This document shows, piece after piece, positions 1 to 5,294 of a DNA stretch of 5,294 bases (its first letter is position 1; each line of letters opens with the position of its first letter). This stretch comes from Fidelibacterota bacterium. GTDB lineage: Bacteria; Fidelibacterota; BS150m-G59. The notes under the pieces are model-generated. The model saw nothing but the letters and a program-made list of their open reading frames with translations. It made no database searches and had not been told where the DNA came from. The stretch covers positions 1-5,294 of the forward strand of contig JADHUZ010000111.1 in NCBI GenBank assembly GCA_016784265.1, written 5' to 3'. A program made the translations under genes and the position numbers.

Positions 1-217
1 CGCTTTGGGACAAATTGCTATTTTTCGTTTTTCGTTTTTCTTCTAAAATTCGCTCAAATTCATCGAGCGGATTACCAGAAAGAATTGTTTCTGTCCCGTT
101 TTGCACGAACCGCGCCGTATTGTTTTTAACAATAAACAAATCCATTTTACCAAGCGCGACAATGGGTTTTTGTCCGTCGCGCCGAAAATCAATTTGGCAA
201 TGAAAATTCTGGCTCAA
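1..217 (-). CDS. N-terminal fragment of an unidentified protein, possibly a TrpE/PabB-like chorismate-binding enzyme (cut by left edge)
   Basis: An open frame of 72 codons begins at a TTG (217-215), directly after an in-frame TAG (220-218), and stays open to the left edge. It starts 21 nt after the barrel gene's stop. No Shine-Dalgarno sequence precedes the TTG. An internal ATG at 145-143 is the other possible start, but the residues before it (FHCQIDFRRDGQKPIVALGK) look like real protein. The stretch around residues 24-60 (GKMDLFIVKNN, then an NG turn, then LSGNPLDEFERIL) resembles the N-terminal strand-turn-strand plus 'G(N/D)P...L..L' region of anthranilate synthase or aminodeoxychorismate synthase component I. 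The catalytic chorismate-binding domain would lie outside the window, so the family call is a guess from pattern only. The region before it would be shorter than in typical TrpE, which fits a short PabB form better. That the segment is coding is fairly likely; the function is uncertain. Confidence 0.45.
   Translation of the reverse strand, partial: MSQNFHCQIDFRRDGQKPIVALGKMDLFIVKNNTARFVQNGTETILSGNPLDEFERILEEKRKTKNSNLSQS
21..40. repeat. Short 7-bp tandem repeat inside the left-edge gene
   Basis: The plus strand shows tttttcg twice (21-27, 28-34) followed by tttttc (35-40), almost three copies of a heptamer. It encodes the lysine/arginine-rich EKRKTKN stretch of the partial gene. Seven is not a multiple of three, so gain or loss of a unit would shift the frame. 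Confidence 0.6.
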
Positions 218-238
218 CTAATTATATACAATTCTTTT

Positions 239-1504
239 TTATTCGCCATTTCCGGAGCCAAACCTTGGATTCACAATATTGTTGTAAATTGACCCAAAAG
301 TGTATGAAAATCCAACTGAGAAAAAATAATTAGCATTTGTTTTTTGCTCTTTTAATCGAAACCACCTTTCTGCATCTGATAATTCTTTCTTTAATGCAAT
401 TTGATCATTAACTGCAGTAATCGAGCCTGAAAGATTTAAATTCAAACCCCGAAACAAACGAACGGACATATTCCCAAAAATATTTGTTCTGTTTTGGTAA
501 AAATTTGGAATAAAATGTTGAAACGAAACATTCGTTGATATTGAACCCCATCTCTGGATAAACACAAGAGTTGTTTTAAAGGATTCTTTAAGTATCGTAT
601 CGTGCGTTTTTTCATAAATGGTTAAATCCATATATTTTGAGTGTGCTCCGCCTATTGCATATTCAAACCGCCACTGTTTCCGTGTTGATTCAGAATAAGG
701 AAAAAAATTATATTCGATTTTTGGCGCAAAATAGTATTCCCACTGTTTGTTTTCGTAGGAAGAAGAATAGATACCCGCCCAAACTCCAAAAGAAAAGTGT
801 TCCCCAAGTGAGCGAATTATGTGTGCTCCAAACCATCTGCTGTTCGTTGTGTAGATATCTGTTTGTTCAAAAATCGTCGTGTCATTATTTACGGTATCAA
901 CATTCAAAACATTATAAAGATAGGCTTGTTCGTTTTTATTGCCGTTAACACCTATTTTAAATTTCCAATCTTCCGTTGTGCGTCCGACCGCAAAACCGCC
1001 GGATCCATTCATTGATTTATACGATTGTTCGCCGTTTGCAAATAAATTTCCGCGCAATGAAAAAACCCAATTGTTCCACGGGTCTTTTTCTTTGGCTGGT
1101 TCTTGCGAAAGCCCAGAATAGATGATGTCCAATTTTTCGATGATTGGCATTTTTTTCAAATACAGAAATAACCCTTGTTTAAAAACGCGCACGCCGCCCA
1201 GCCTAATTTCATCTTCTGTCATTGTGGGGTCACCTATGAAAATCAACGTATCGTTCTTTCCTTCATAATCTCGCTGACCAATAAAATATATTGTGGCTTC
1301 AAAACCACCAGACGAAGTATCTTCGCCGGTAACCAACACGTGCACATCGGCTTCTTTCCGATCGCGAACATGGTTTATAAATGAAATTTCCTCGCGAATA
1401 TAATCCATATCGCAAGGCGGGCAATCAATAAATACATTGATTGTTTCGTCAGTTTGCGCAAAAACAAATCCGATGGTTACGATAAATAAAAACAGTTTTT
1501 TCAA
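239..1504 (-). CDS. Predicted outer-membrane beta-barrel protein with a conserved N-terminal domain, function unknown
   Basis: This 421-residue protein opens with a signal peptide (MKKLFLFIVTIGFVFA, cleavage near residue 16-17). Residues about 20-130 form a domain with a CPPC pair (C28, C31), then DMDYIREEI, HVRDRKEADVHVLVT, a glycine-rich turn, FIGQ and DEIR. Residues about 140-405 are alternating aromatic and polar strands with charged or Asn-rich loops, typical of an outer-membrane barrel, ending in YTFGSIYNNIVNPRFG. From memory, uncharacterised proteins of FCB-group bacteria share this N-terminal block (DFDYIR.EI..V.YVRDRK.ADVH) and the C-terminal YTFGS..NN.VNPRF; I cannot name a family. 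The start is a TTG, supported by AAAGGAG 5 nt upstream and by the signal peptide beginning exactly there. The upstream gene's TAA lies 13 nt away, just before the Shine-Dalgarno, suggesting coupled translation. The C-terminus is not the usual terminal Phe BAM signal, so barrel assignment rests on strand pattern. Confidence 0.85.
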   Translation of the reverse strand: MKKLFLFIVTIGFVFAQTDETINVFIDCPPCDMDYIREEISFINHVRDRKEADVHVLVTGEDTSSGGFEATIYFIGQRDYEGKNDTLIFIGDPTMTEDEIRLGGVRVFKQGLFLYLKKMPIIEKLDIIYSGLSQEPAKEKDPWNNWVFSLRGNLFANGEQSYKSMNGSGGFAVGRTTEDWKFKIGVNGNKNEQAYLYNVLNVDTVNNDTTIFEQTDIYTTNSRWFGAHIIRSLGEHFSFGVWAGIYSSSYENKQWEYYFAPKIEYNFFPYSESTRKQWRFEYAIGGAHSKYMDLTIYEKTHDTILKESFKTTLVFIQRWGSISTNVSFQHFIPNFYQNRTNIFGNMSVRLFRGLNLNLSGSITAVNDQIALKKELSDAERWFRLKEQKTNANYFFSVGFSYTFGSIYNNIVNPRFGSGNGE

Positions 1505-1509
1505 AATTT

Positions 1510-1516
1510 CTCCTTT
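1510..1516 (-). promoter_or_regulatory. Ribosome binding site fixing the TTG start of the barrel gene
   Basis: The minus strand reads AAAGGAG, with GGAG ending 5 nt before the TTG at 1504. This strong site makes the non-ATG start credible. It sits 1-2 nt after the TAA of the preceding membrane-protein gene, so terminating ribosomes could re-initiate here. Confidence 0.8.
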
Positions 1517-1517
1517 T

Positions 1518-1925
1518 TTATGTGTTCATTTTTGCAAACACATACAGCCCAAGCGCCAATGTTAATATCCCAGCCAAAACACTAATCATCATCTTTTTAC
1601 GAAATTTCGTGTATTTCTCTTCCGAAATAGGATTATTCGCGTTTTTCTTTTTCAAATGCGCACCAAGCCCCGTGCCAAGCCCAACCCCCAAAGCAGGGCC
1701 AATTGCGACAGCGATTGCAATGTTACTTTCCACCAACCAAAATACCACAAACGCAACGGCATAGCCCACAAGCATTCCGATACTCATTCCAATTCCGTTC
1801 CAATATTCTTGTGATTTTTCTTTATCGGATTTTTCTTTGTCAGATTTGCTTATCTTTTTGTACGCAACCGCCCAAATACCAATTACGGCAAACAAGACCA
1901 AAGCTATTAAAACTTCAAAATTCAT
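1518..1925 (-). CDS. Small integral membrane protein, four predicted helices, unrecognised
   Basis: This is a 135-residue protein that I do not recognise. Four hydrophobic segments are visible at about residues 3-22, 46-65, 68-88 and 112-131. The third is a glycine-rich run (GPALGVGLGTGLGAHL) of glycine-zipper type, which often packs helices in oligomers or channels. Helices 1 and 2 are separated by a lysine-rich linker in which SDKEK occurs twice in tandem (residues 28-37). Helices 3 and 4 are separated by a basic loop (HLKKKNANNP...KYTKFRKK). By the positive-inside rule both basic loops should be cytoplasmic, which fits an even number of helices with N- and C-termini outside. The ATG at 1925 has AAAGGAG 5 nt upstream. 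It lies 51 nt after elbB and 13 nt before the barrel gene, so it is probably co-transcribed with both. Whether it works with the barrel protein is inference from position only. Confidence 0.85.
   Translation of the reverse strand: MNFEVLIALVLFAVIGIWAVAYKKISKSDKEKSDKEKSQEYWNGIGMSIGMLVGYAVAFVVFWLVESNIAIAVAIGPALGVGLGTGLGAHLKKKNANNPISEEKYTKFRKKMMISVLAGILTLALGLYVFAKMNT
1813..1842 (-). repeat. 15-bp in-frame tandem duplication (two copies) inside the membrane-protein gene
   Basis: On the plus strand gatttttctttatcg is followed directly by gatttttctttgtca; 13 of 15 bases match, and gattt begins a partial third copy. It encodes the doubled SDKEK of the charged linker after helix 1. The unit is a multiple of three, so copy-number change would lengthen or shorten the linker without a frameshift. 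Confidence 0.8.
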
Positions 1926-1930
1926 CTTCT

Positions 1931-1937
1931 CTCCTTT
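1931..1937 (-). promoter_or_regulatory. Ribosome binding site of the small membrane protein
   Basis: AAAGGAG on the minus strand, with GGAG ending 5 nt before the ATG at 1925. It is identical to the sites of elbB and the barrel gene. Confidence 0.75.
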
Positions 1938-1976
1938 ATTTTATTCTGTTTTACAAAACCGCTGCTAACCCAACTC

Positions 1977-2636
1977 TCAACACAAATCCAACACATCGTT
2001 CACGAGTTGTTCAATCCCTGCGAAGACTTCCGAAATTCGCTCTGCAAGCATATATGCAGGTGTTGTAACAATTTTATTTTCGATGTCAATATGCGTTTCA
2101 AATACACTTTTTTCGACATGTTTTGCTCCTGTTTTTTCGATTTCTGTCGCTGTGGACTTATCGGCGCCGATTGTAACTTCAATTTGTGTGCGTGAGCCAT
2201 CAAAGATTTTCGCAAGCGTCGCAGGAGCAATACAAATTGCACCAATTGGTTTTCCTTTTTTGTGCATTTCGCGCGTCAATTGCAAAACATTACCGTCAAC
2301 GCTGGCATTTGCGCCATCAACCGCAAAAGTCGATAAATTTTTTGCGGCACCGAATCCACCCGGGAAAATTAGCGCATCAAAATCGTCAGCCGAAACGCTT
2401 ACAATATCCAAAATTTCACCACGCGCAATTCGCGCTGACTCTTCCAAAACATTGCGATTTTCACCAATTTCCTGTCCTGTCAAATGATTAATTGCGTGCA
2501 TTTGGTTTTTGTTCGGCGCAATGCATTGATAAGTCGCGCCCGCTTTGTCAATCGCGAGCAAAACTGCCGTCGATTCGTGTATTTCCGAGCCATCATAAAC
2601 GCCCGAACCTGCTAAAATTACTCCAATTTTTTTCAT
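1977..2636 (-). CDS. elbB: ElbB, glyoxalase III-like DJ-1/PfpI-superfamily protein
   Basis: This 219-residue protein matches E. coli ElbB (about 217 aa) along its full length. Recognisable blocks are MKKIGVILAGSGVYDGSEIH (1-20), the INHLTG and RNVL region (49-63), ARGEI (71-75), FPGGFGAAKNLSTFA (91-105), ICIAPA (134-139) and IVTTPAYMLAE (189-199). The superfamily's nucleophile-elbow cysteine is C135, in the ICIAP motif, and the partner acidic residue is probably E18 in GSEIHE, so the active site looks intact. E. coli ElbB was linked historically to isoprenoid biosynthesis and has been reported to have weak glyoxalase activity; its physiological substrate is unsettled. It should be a soluble cytoplasmic protein. 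The ATG at 2636 is chosen because the homologous N-terminus starts there and AAAGGAG lies 7 nt upstream. A GTG at 2678 would add 14 residues but falls inside a repeat. The gene is followed after 51 nt by the small membrane protein. Confidence 0.95.
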   Translation of the reverse strand: MKKIGVILAGSGVYDGSEIHESTAVLLAIDKAGATYQCIAPNKNQMHAINHLTGQEIGENRNVLEESARIARGEILDIVSVSADDFDALIFPGGFGAAKNLSTFAVDGANASVDGNVLQLTREMHKKGKPIGAICIAPATLAKIFDGSRTQIEVTIGADKSTATEIEKTGAKHVEKSVFETHIDIENKIVTTPAYMLAERISEVFAGIEQLVNDVLDLC

Positions 2637-2643
2637 TGTTGTT

Positions 2644-2650
2644 CTCCTTT
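2644..2650 (-). promoter_or_regulatory. Ribosome binding site deciding the elbB start
   Basis: AAAGGAG on the minus strand, with GGAG ending 7 nt before the ATG at 2636. It favours this ATG over the in-frame GTG at 2678, which has no such site. Confidence 0.8.
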
Positions 2651-2655
2651 TTTGA

Positions 2656-2684
2656 CACTGATTTCCGCAGATTTTCACTAAAAA
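2656..2684. repeat. Degenerate 9-10-nt periodic repeat (CACNGATTT type) upstream of elbB
   Basis: On the plus strand the units are CACTGATTT, CCGCAGATTT and a degenerate third starting TCACTAAAAA. The unit consensus CACNGATTT and the strand match the block at 3460-3486. The repeat sits just upstream of the elbB ribosome binding site, in the 139-nt gap after the TrpF-like gene. The rest of that gap (2685-2775) is AT-rich, apart from a short G/C-rich patch with six G residues at 2736-2741. I see no convincing terminator hairpin there. Confidence 0.55.
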
Positions 2685-2775
2685 CCCACAATCAAAATTA
2701 CGAATTTTTTGTTTTTGAAACTAAAAAGAATGAACGGGGGGTCGTGCCGATTTTCCATAATGCTTGATTTATACA

Positions 2776-3480
2776 TTACTTTAACTGTTTATCAAACGCT
2801 TCTTTTGCCCTTTGAACAAATTTTTGAACGAGTTTTGGGATTTTTCGTTTATCTTTTCCAGTTACGCCGGAATGCACATCTACGCCCGCAGGATGAACAA
2901 ACTGAATTGCTTCACTGACATTTTCGGGATTTAATCCACCAGCAAGAATGATAGGTTTTGGTGAAATTTCGACTATTTTTCGGCTGATTTTCCAATCGTG
3001 GATTTTTCCAGTTGCGCCACGAGCACCTGAATTTGGATCGTAAGTATCCGTGATAAACGCATCCACAAATGGCGAAAACTTATCAATCATTTTCTCGATT
3101 TCTGCAAAATTATCCTGCGAAATCACTAAACTTTTGATGATACCAATTTTGGAATTGCTTTGTCGAAATTTGGCGACTTCCGAAACGGGCAAATCAGCGT
3201 GAAATTGCACCCAAGTTGCACCAATTTTTTTGCAAAGATTAGCGGTTTCAACCGCTGTTTCGAGATAAGTAATAAGCACTGATTTTGCTCGATTGCCAAT
3301 TTTGCCAATCACTTCAGCGGCTTCTTCGTCGGTGAGATATTCTTCGTTCACATCTAACCGAAGCGGAAAACCGATAAAATCTGTGCCGACATCCACCAAA
3401 ATTTTGGCTTCTTTCCAATCGTGAACGCCGGCAATTTGAATGATATTTTTCAGTTTAACCACAGATTTCACGGATTGCAC
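2776..3480 (-). CDS. Phosphoribosylanthranilate isomerase (TrpF)-like (beta/alpha)8 protein lacking the catalytic cysteine
   Basis: The 234-residue frame has the TrpF layout: strand 1 IIQIAGV (13-19), GFPLRL (37-42), strand VQFHAD (91-96), FITDT with D145 (142-146), GATGKIHDW (155-163), ILAGGLNPENV (178-188) and the phosphate-binding GVDVHSGV (199-206). In TrpF the general base is the Cys of KICG; here it is Ala (A17, IQIAG). The general-acid Asp equivalent (D145) and the GTGK-like loop remain. TrpF converts phosphoribosylanthranilate to CdRP in tryptophan synthesis; without the Cys that activity should be weak or absent. From memory, a bacterial TrpF-annotated subfamily shares IQIAGV, GFPLRL and GATGK.HDW, so this looks like a paralogue family rather than a decayed gene. 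No trp genes flank it, apart from the uncertain fragment at the left edge. The first codon is GTG at 3480, inside a periodic repeat; a GTG at 3462 would give the more typical short N-terminus. Neither has a Shine-Dalgarno sequence. The gene starts 19 nt after the upstream barrel gene. Confidence 0.85.
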   Translation of the reverse strand: MQSVKSVVKLKNIIQIAGVHDWKEAKILVDVGTDFIGFPLRLDVNEEYLTDEEAAEVIGKIGNRAKSVLITYLETAVETANLCKKIGATWVQFHADLPVSEVAKFRQSNSKIGIIKSLVISQDNFAEIEKMIDKFSPFVDAFITDTYDPNSGARGATGKIHDWKISRKIVEISPKPIILAGGLNPENVSEAIQFVHPAGVDVHSGVTGKDKRKIPKLVQKFVQRAKEAFDKQLK

Positions 3481-3486
3481 TGATAA
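3460..3486. repeat. 9-nt periodic repeat (three units) at the start of the TrpF-like gene
   Basis: On the plus strand three exact 9-nt steps follow each other: CACAGATTT, CACGGATTG, CACTGATAA. Looser echoes follow (CATTGATTA at 3494-3502 and AAACGGATT at 3503-3511), but the latter also encodes the NPF end of the upstream protein. On the minus strand the repeat supplies three in-frame GTG codons of the TrpF-like frame (3480, 3471, 3462), so at least part of the annotated N-terminus may be repeat-derived. The unit type and strand match the block upstream of elbB. Confidence 0.6.
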
Positions 3487-3499
3487 AATTACTCATTGA

Positions 3500-5294
3500 T
3501 TAAAACGGATTCACAAGCGCAAATCGACCATAAATCGACAAATCACCATCGTAATTTTTCCAGCCATCAAGTGTATTTGCTGTGCCGATTGCCCATTGAA
3601 AAATCGTGCCACCACCAAGTTTGATTTCCGTTTTTGTTTCCACGCCAAATGTTACAATCCAATCTTCCGGCGTTTCATCCAAATCAAACGCATTACCGTA
3701 ATCACTAAAAATCGCTCCCGTCATCGAGCCTGTCGAAATACCCAAAATGTTAATTGGGACTTTTTTCAACAGCGGAAAACGAATTTCTGACGAACCAAAA
3801 ATCATCTGCTCACCGATACGAATTTCATCAGAACCGCGCAAATTGTGATTTTCCTGATTGCCCAAAATCGCCTCACCAAAACCATTTGCGTAAATTGAAT
3901 GTTCATTCGTAATGCCCGCAAATTCCTGTGCTGGTGGTGTGCCGAGCAGAGTTTTGGTTTTAAGCCGACTATAAAACGCATATTTCTTCCCAAGCGGAAG
4001 ATTAAAAAATCCATTCGATTCGATGCGTTGATATTTAAAATCTCCGATAACAAAATCGTAATTCAAATCCACGCCAAATCCGTTTTTCGGCAAGCGAGCA
4101 TTGGACGAATGCGGACGGCGATTCAGCCAATTATAACCAATGCTGAAAACGGTTTCCTTGCCTTCTTCGGGTGCGGGAAAATACTCCGAAAAAATATGAA
4201 TCGTGTCTTTTTCTGTGCCCGAATTCCAATCTTTGATGTCAAATGGCTCGCGATGTTGAAAAGTCAATGCAAATCGTAAATTATGACTCGAACTCATCGA
4301 ATTGCCAAAATTATACGGAACAGAAGTGTAAAAATCCCAGCCATCGAGTCGTTCCAAAAGTCCACTTGCACTGCCGTCATAAAATCGCCAGTCGTAGCGC
4401 GTATTTTCAAAATAATTGAAGCCCCACAATGGTCCGTGTTGGGCGTTTATATAACCGAGTAAAAATCCGCCGTTTTCAAAATTCCATGGAGTCCAGCCGA
4501 ATGCTTGCAAAAGGTGTTTTCCAAGCGCATCGCTCCAAACCGTAAAACCACTGATTCCGTAATTATCGGGCATCACGAGACTCATAAAATGTTGCGGATA
4601 TTTCCAAAATTTGTATTTTTCGGTATTCAAAATTTCGACTGGTGCGGCGGGATTTGCAGTTTCAAGCAAATGTTCTGGCTCAATCGTTCGCCACTTTGAA
4701 AAATGCTCCCGAATCGCCAAGTCGCCAGTCGTGATTTGCCGCGTTGGGTCAATTTGCACAATGCGCGTCGAATCCACATTTGCCAAAGTTGTGGCCAAAA
4801 TTGTGCTTCCGTTCGGTGTCCACTGCACACCAAAAACAGCCTCGCCAACATCAGTAATTTGCCGTTGTTCAAGCGTTTGCAAATTGACTGAATGCAAATT
4901 CGGCGTGCTTCCTTTGTGCGAAGTAAAAATTATTTCACTGCCGTTTGGATTCCAAATCGGCAAATAATCCACCGCATCGTTGTCGGTCAAATTTTGGATT
5001 TTTCCGCTTTCAAAATCAAGCATCGCAATATCTGTGTTTCCATCTGCTCCTGCGAGTGCGAATGCGATGTTTTTGTCATTCGGCGACCATTTTGGCGATA
5101 AAATTTGCACATCGTCAGCGAAATTTGTCATTTGTTCAATTTCGTCCATTTCAAGCGAATAAGTGAACAAATTTCCTATTCCGTTTTGGTGTGCGACAAA
5201 CACAATTTTCGTGCCATCATTTGACCAATCTGGGTGATTTGCTCTCATTGATTTTGTCAGCCATTCGGATTTGCCAGTTTCCAAATTCAGCATT
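3500..5294 (-). CDS. TolB/PD40-type beta-propeller fused to an Omp85-like outer-membrane barrel (5' end beyond window)
   Basis: The 597 visible residues begin inside a propeller blade (LNLETGKSEWLT), so the true start lies beyond the right edge and the first ATG is not a reliable start. At least four PD40 blades of the form 'P.WSPDG..I.F ... G....LT' follow at about 15-58 (HPDWSNDGTKIVF), 62-105 (SPKWSPNDKNIAF), 107-149 (LPIWNPNGSEIIF) and 151-187 (VQWTPNGSTI). From about 235 the sequence becomes barrel-like, with many alternating aromatic strands. Residues 484-508 (NLRGSDE ... SSEIRFPL) and 529-536 (FSDYGNAF) match the late Omp85/BamA landmarks: the RG loop-6 motif, E.R.PL and F.D.G.A. The chain ends in Phe (RFALVNPF), the usual outer-membrane insertion signal. 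The propeller is expected in the periplasm. Larger relatives I recall carry an N-terminal peptidase-MA-like domain, but that part is not visible here. Its role is unknown; surface protein handling or a periplasmic sensor-plus-pore role are both possible. Confidence 0.85.
   Translation of the reverse strand, partial: MLNLETGKSEWLTKSMRANHPDWSNDGTKIVFVAHQNGIGNLFTYSLEMDEIEQMTNFADDVQILSPKWSPNDKNIAFALAGADGNTDIAMLDFESGKIQNLTDNDAVDYLPIWNPNGSEIIFTSHKGSTPNLHSVNLQTLEQRQITDVGEAVFGVQWTPNGSTILATTLANVDSTRIVQIDPTRQITTGDLAIREHFSKWRTIEPEHLLETANPAAPVEILNTEKYKFWKYPQHFMSLVMPDNYGISGFTVWSDALGKHLLQAFGWTPWNFENGGFLLGYINAQHGPLWGFNYFENTRYDWRFYDGSASGLLERLDGWDFYTSVPYNFGNSMSSSHNLRFALTFQHREPFDIKDWNSGTEKDTIHIFSEYFPAPEEGKETVFSIGYNWLNRRPHSSNARLPKNGFGVDLNYDFVIGDFKYQRIESNGFFNLPLGKKYAFYSRLKTKTLLGTPPAQEFAGITNEHSIYANGFGEAILGNQENHNLRGSDEIRIGEQMIFGSSEIRFPLLKKVPINILGISTGSMTGAIFSDYGNAFDLDETPEDWIVTFGVETKTEIKLGGGTIFQWAIGTANTLDGWKNYDGDLSIYGRFALVNPF

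Noticed and set aside
221..226. TATAAT on the minus strand just before the left-edge gene
   Set aside because: No believable -35 hexamer at 16-18 nt, and it lies within an operon-like gap of only 21 nt.
1948..1959. GTTTTacAAAAC palindrome between elbB and the membrane-protein gene
   Set aside because: A two-base loop and A/T-only stem core without a following T-run; not a credible terminator.
2083..2487. 134-codon plus-strand open frame opposite elbB
   Set aside because: It lies wholly antisense to a clear elbB, its product is low-complexity Ser/Ile/Ala-rich with no recognisable motif, and no ribosome binding site was seen. It is a codon-bias shadow.
2693..2700. TAATTTTG on the minus strand, matching the Bacteroidetes -7 promoter element TAnnTTTG, upstream of elbB
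   Set aside because: No clear TTTG -33 partner at the right spacing, and such strings are common in AT-rich gaps.
2732..2750. G/C-rich patch with six consecutive G residues after the TrpF-like gene
   Set aside because: Only a CGG...CCG pairing is possible, too weak for a terminator; a single G-run cannot form a G-quadruplex.
3457..3496. ATG at 3496 opening a 13-codon frame whose last codons read EICG, close to TrpF's ICG motif; the elbB upstream extension likewise reads MKICG
   Set aside because: Both come from translating the periodic repeat on the minus strand (AAATCTGTG). The 3496 frame stops at once and lacks a ribosome binding site, so the resemblance to the TrpF start is most likely chance.
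3899..4279. 126-codon plus-strand open frame opposite the barrel gene, and similar frames at 4611-4967 and 637-948
   Set aside because: All are antisense to well-supported proteins, and their translations are basic and Cys/Phe-rich without family features.

Overview
The window holds six protein-coding genes, all on the minus strand, so it reads from right to left as one co-directional block. It is AT-rich with dense coding. The gene content points to a Gram-negative bacterium: one protein is a TolB-type propeller joined to an Omp85-like outer-membrane barrel, and another is a signal-peptide-bearing predicted barrel. The N-terminal and C-terminal signatures of that second barrel are ones I associate, from memory, with FCB-group lineages (Bacteroidetes, Ignavibacteria, Marinimicrobia, Fibrobacterota, Gemmatimonadetes). 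The phylum cannot be fixed from this window alone.

Layout in transcription order: (1) 5294-3500, the C-terminal 597 residues of a PD40/TolB-like propeller plus Omp85-type barrel protein, cut by the right edge. (2) 3480-2776, a phosphoribosylanthranilate-isomerase (TrpF)-like protein whose catalytic cysteine is replaced by alanine; it starts inside a 9-nt periodic repeat. (3) A 139-nt gap with a second copy of the same repeat type. (4) 2636-1977, a clear ElbB (DJ-1/PfpI superfamily). (5) 1925-1518, a small, unrecognised, four-helix membrane protein. (6) 1504-239, a predicted outer-membrane barrel with a conserved N-terminal domain and a TTG start. (7) 217-1, the N-terminal 72 codons of a gene running off the left edge, tentatively a TrpE/PabB-like chorismate-binding enzyme.

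Spacing of 13 to 51 nt between genes 4-5-6-7 and 19 nt between genes 1-2 suggests two transcription units or one long operon. Genes 4, 5 and 6 each carry the same strong Shine-Dalgarno sequence AAAGGAG 5-7 nt before the start. Genes 2 and 7 have none. No RNA genes, CRISPR arrays, insertion sequences or convincing intrinsic terminators were seen. I find no complete undescribed system. The items most worth a second look are the cysteine-less TrpF paralogue outside any trp operon, the periodic CACNGATTT repeats in front of two genes, and the uncharacterised outer-membrane protein with its membrane-protein neighbour.
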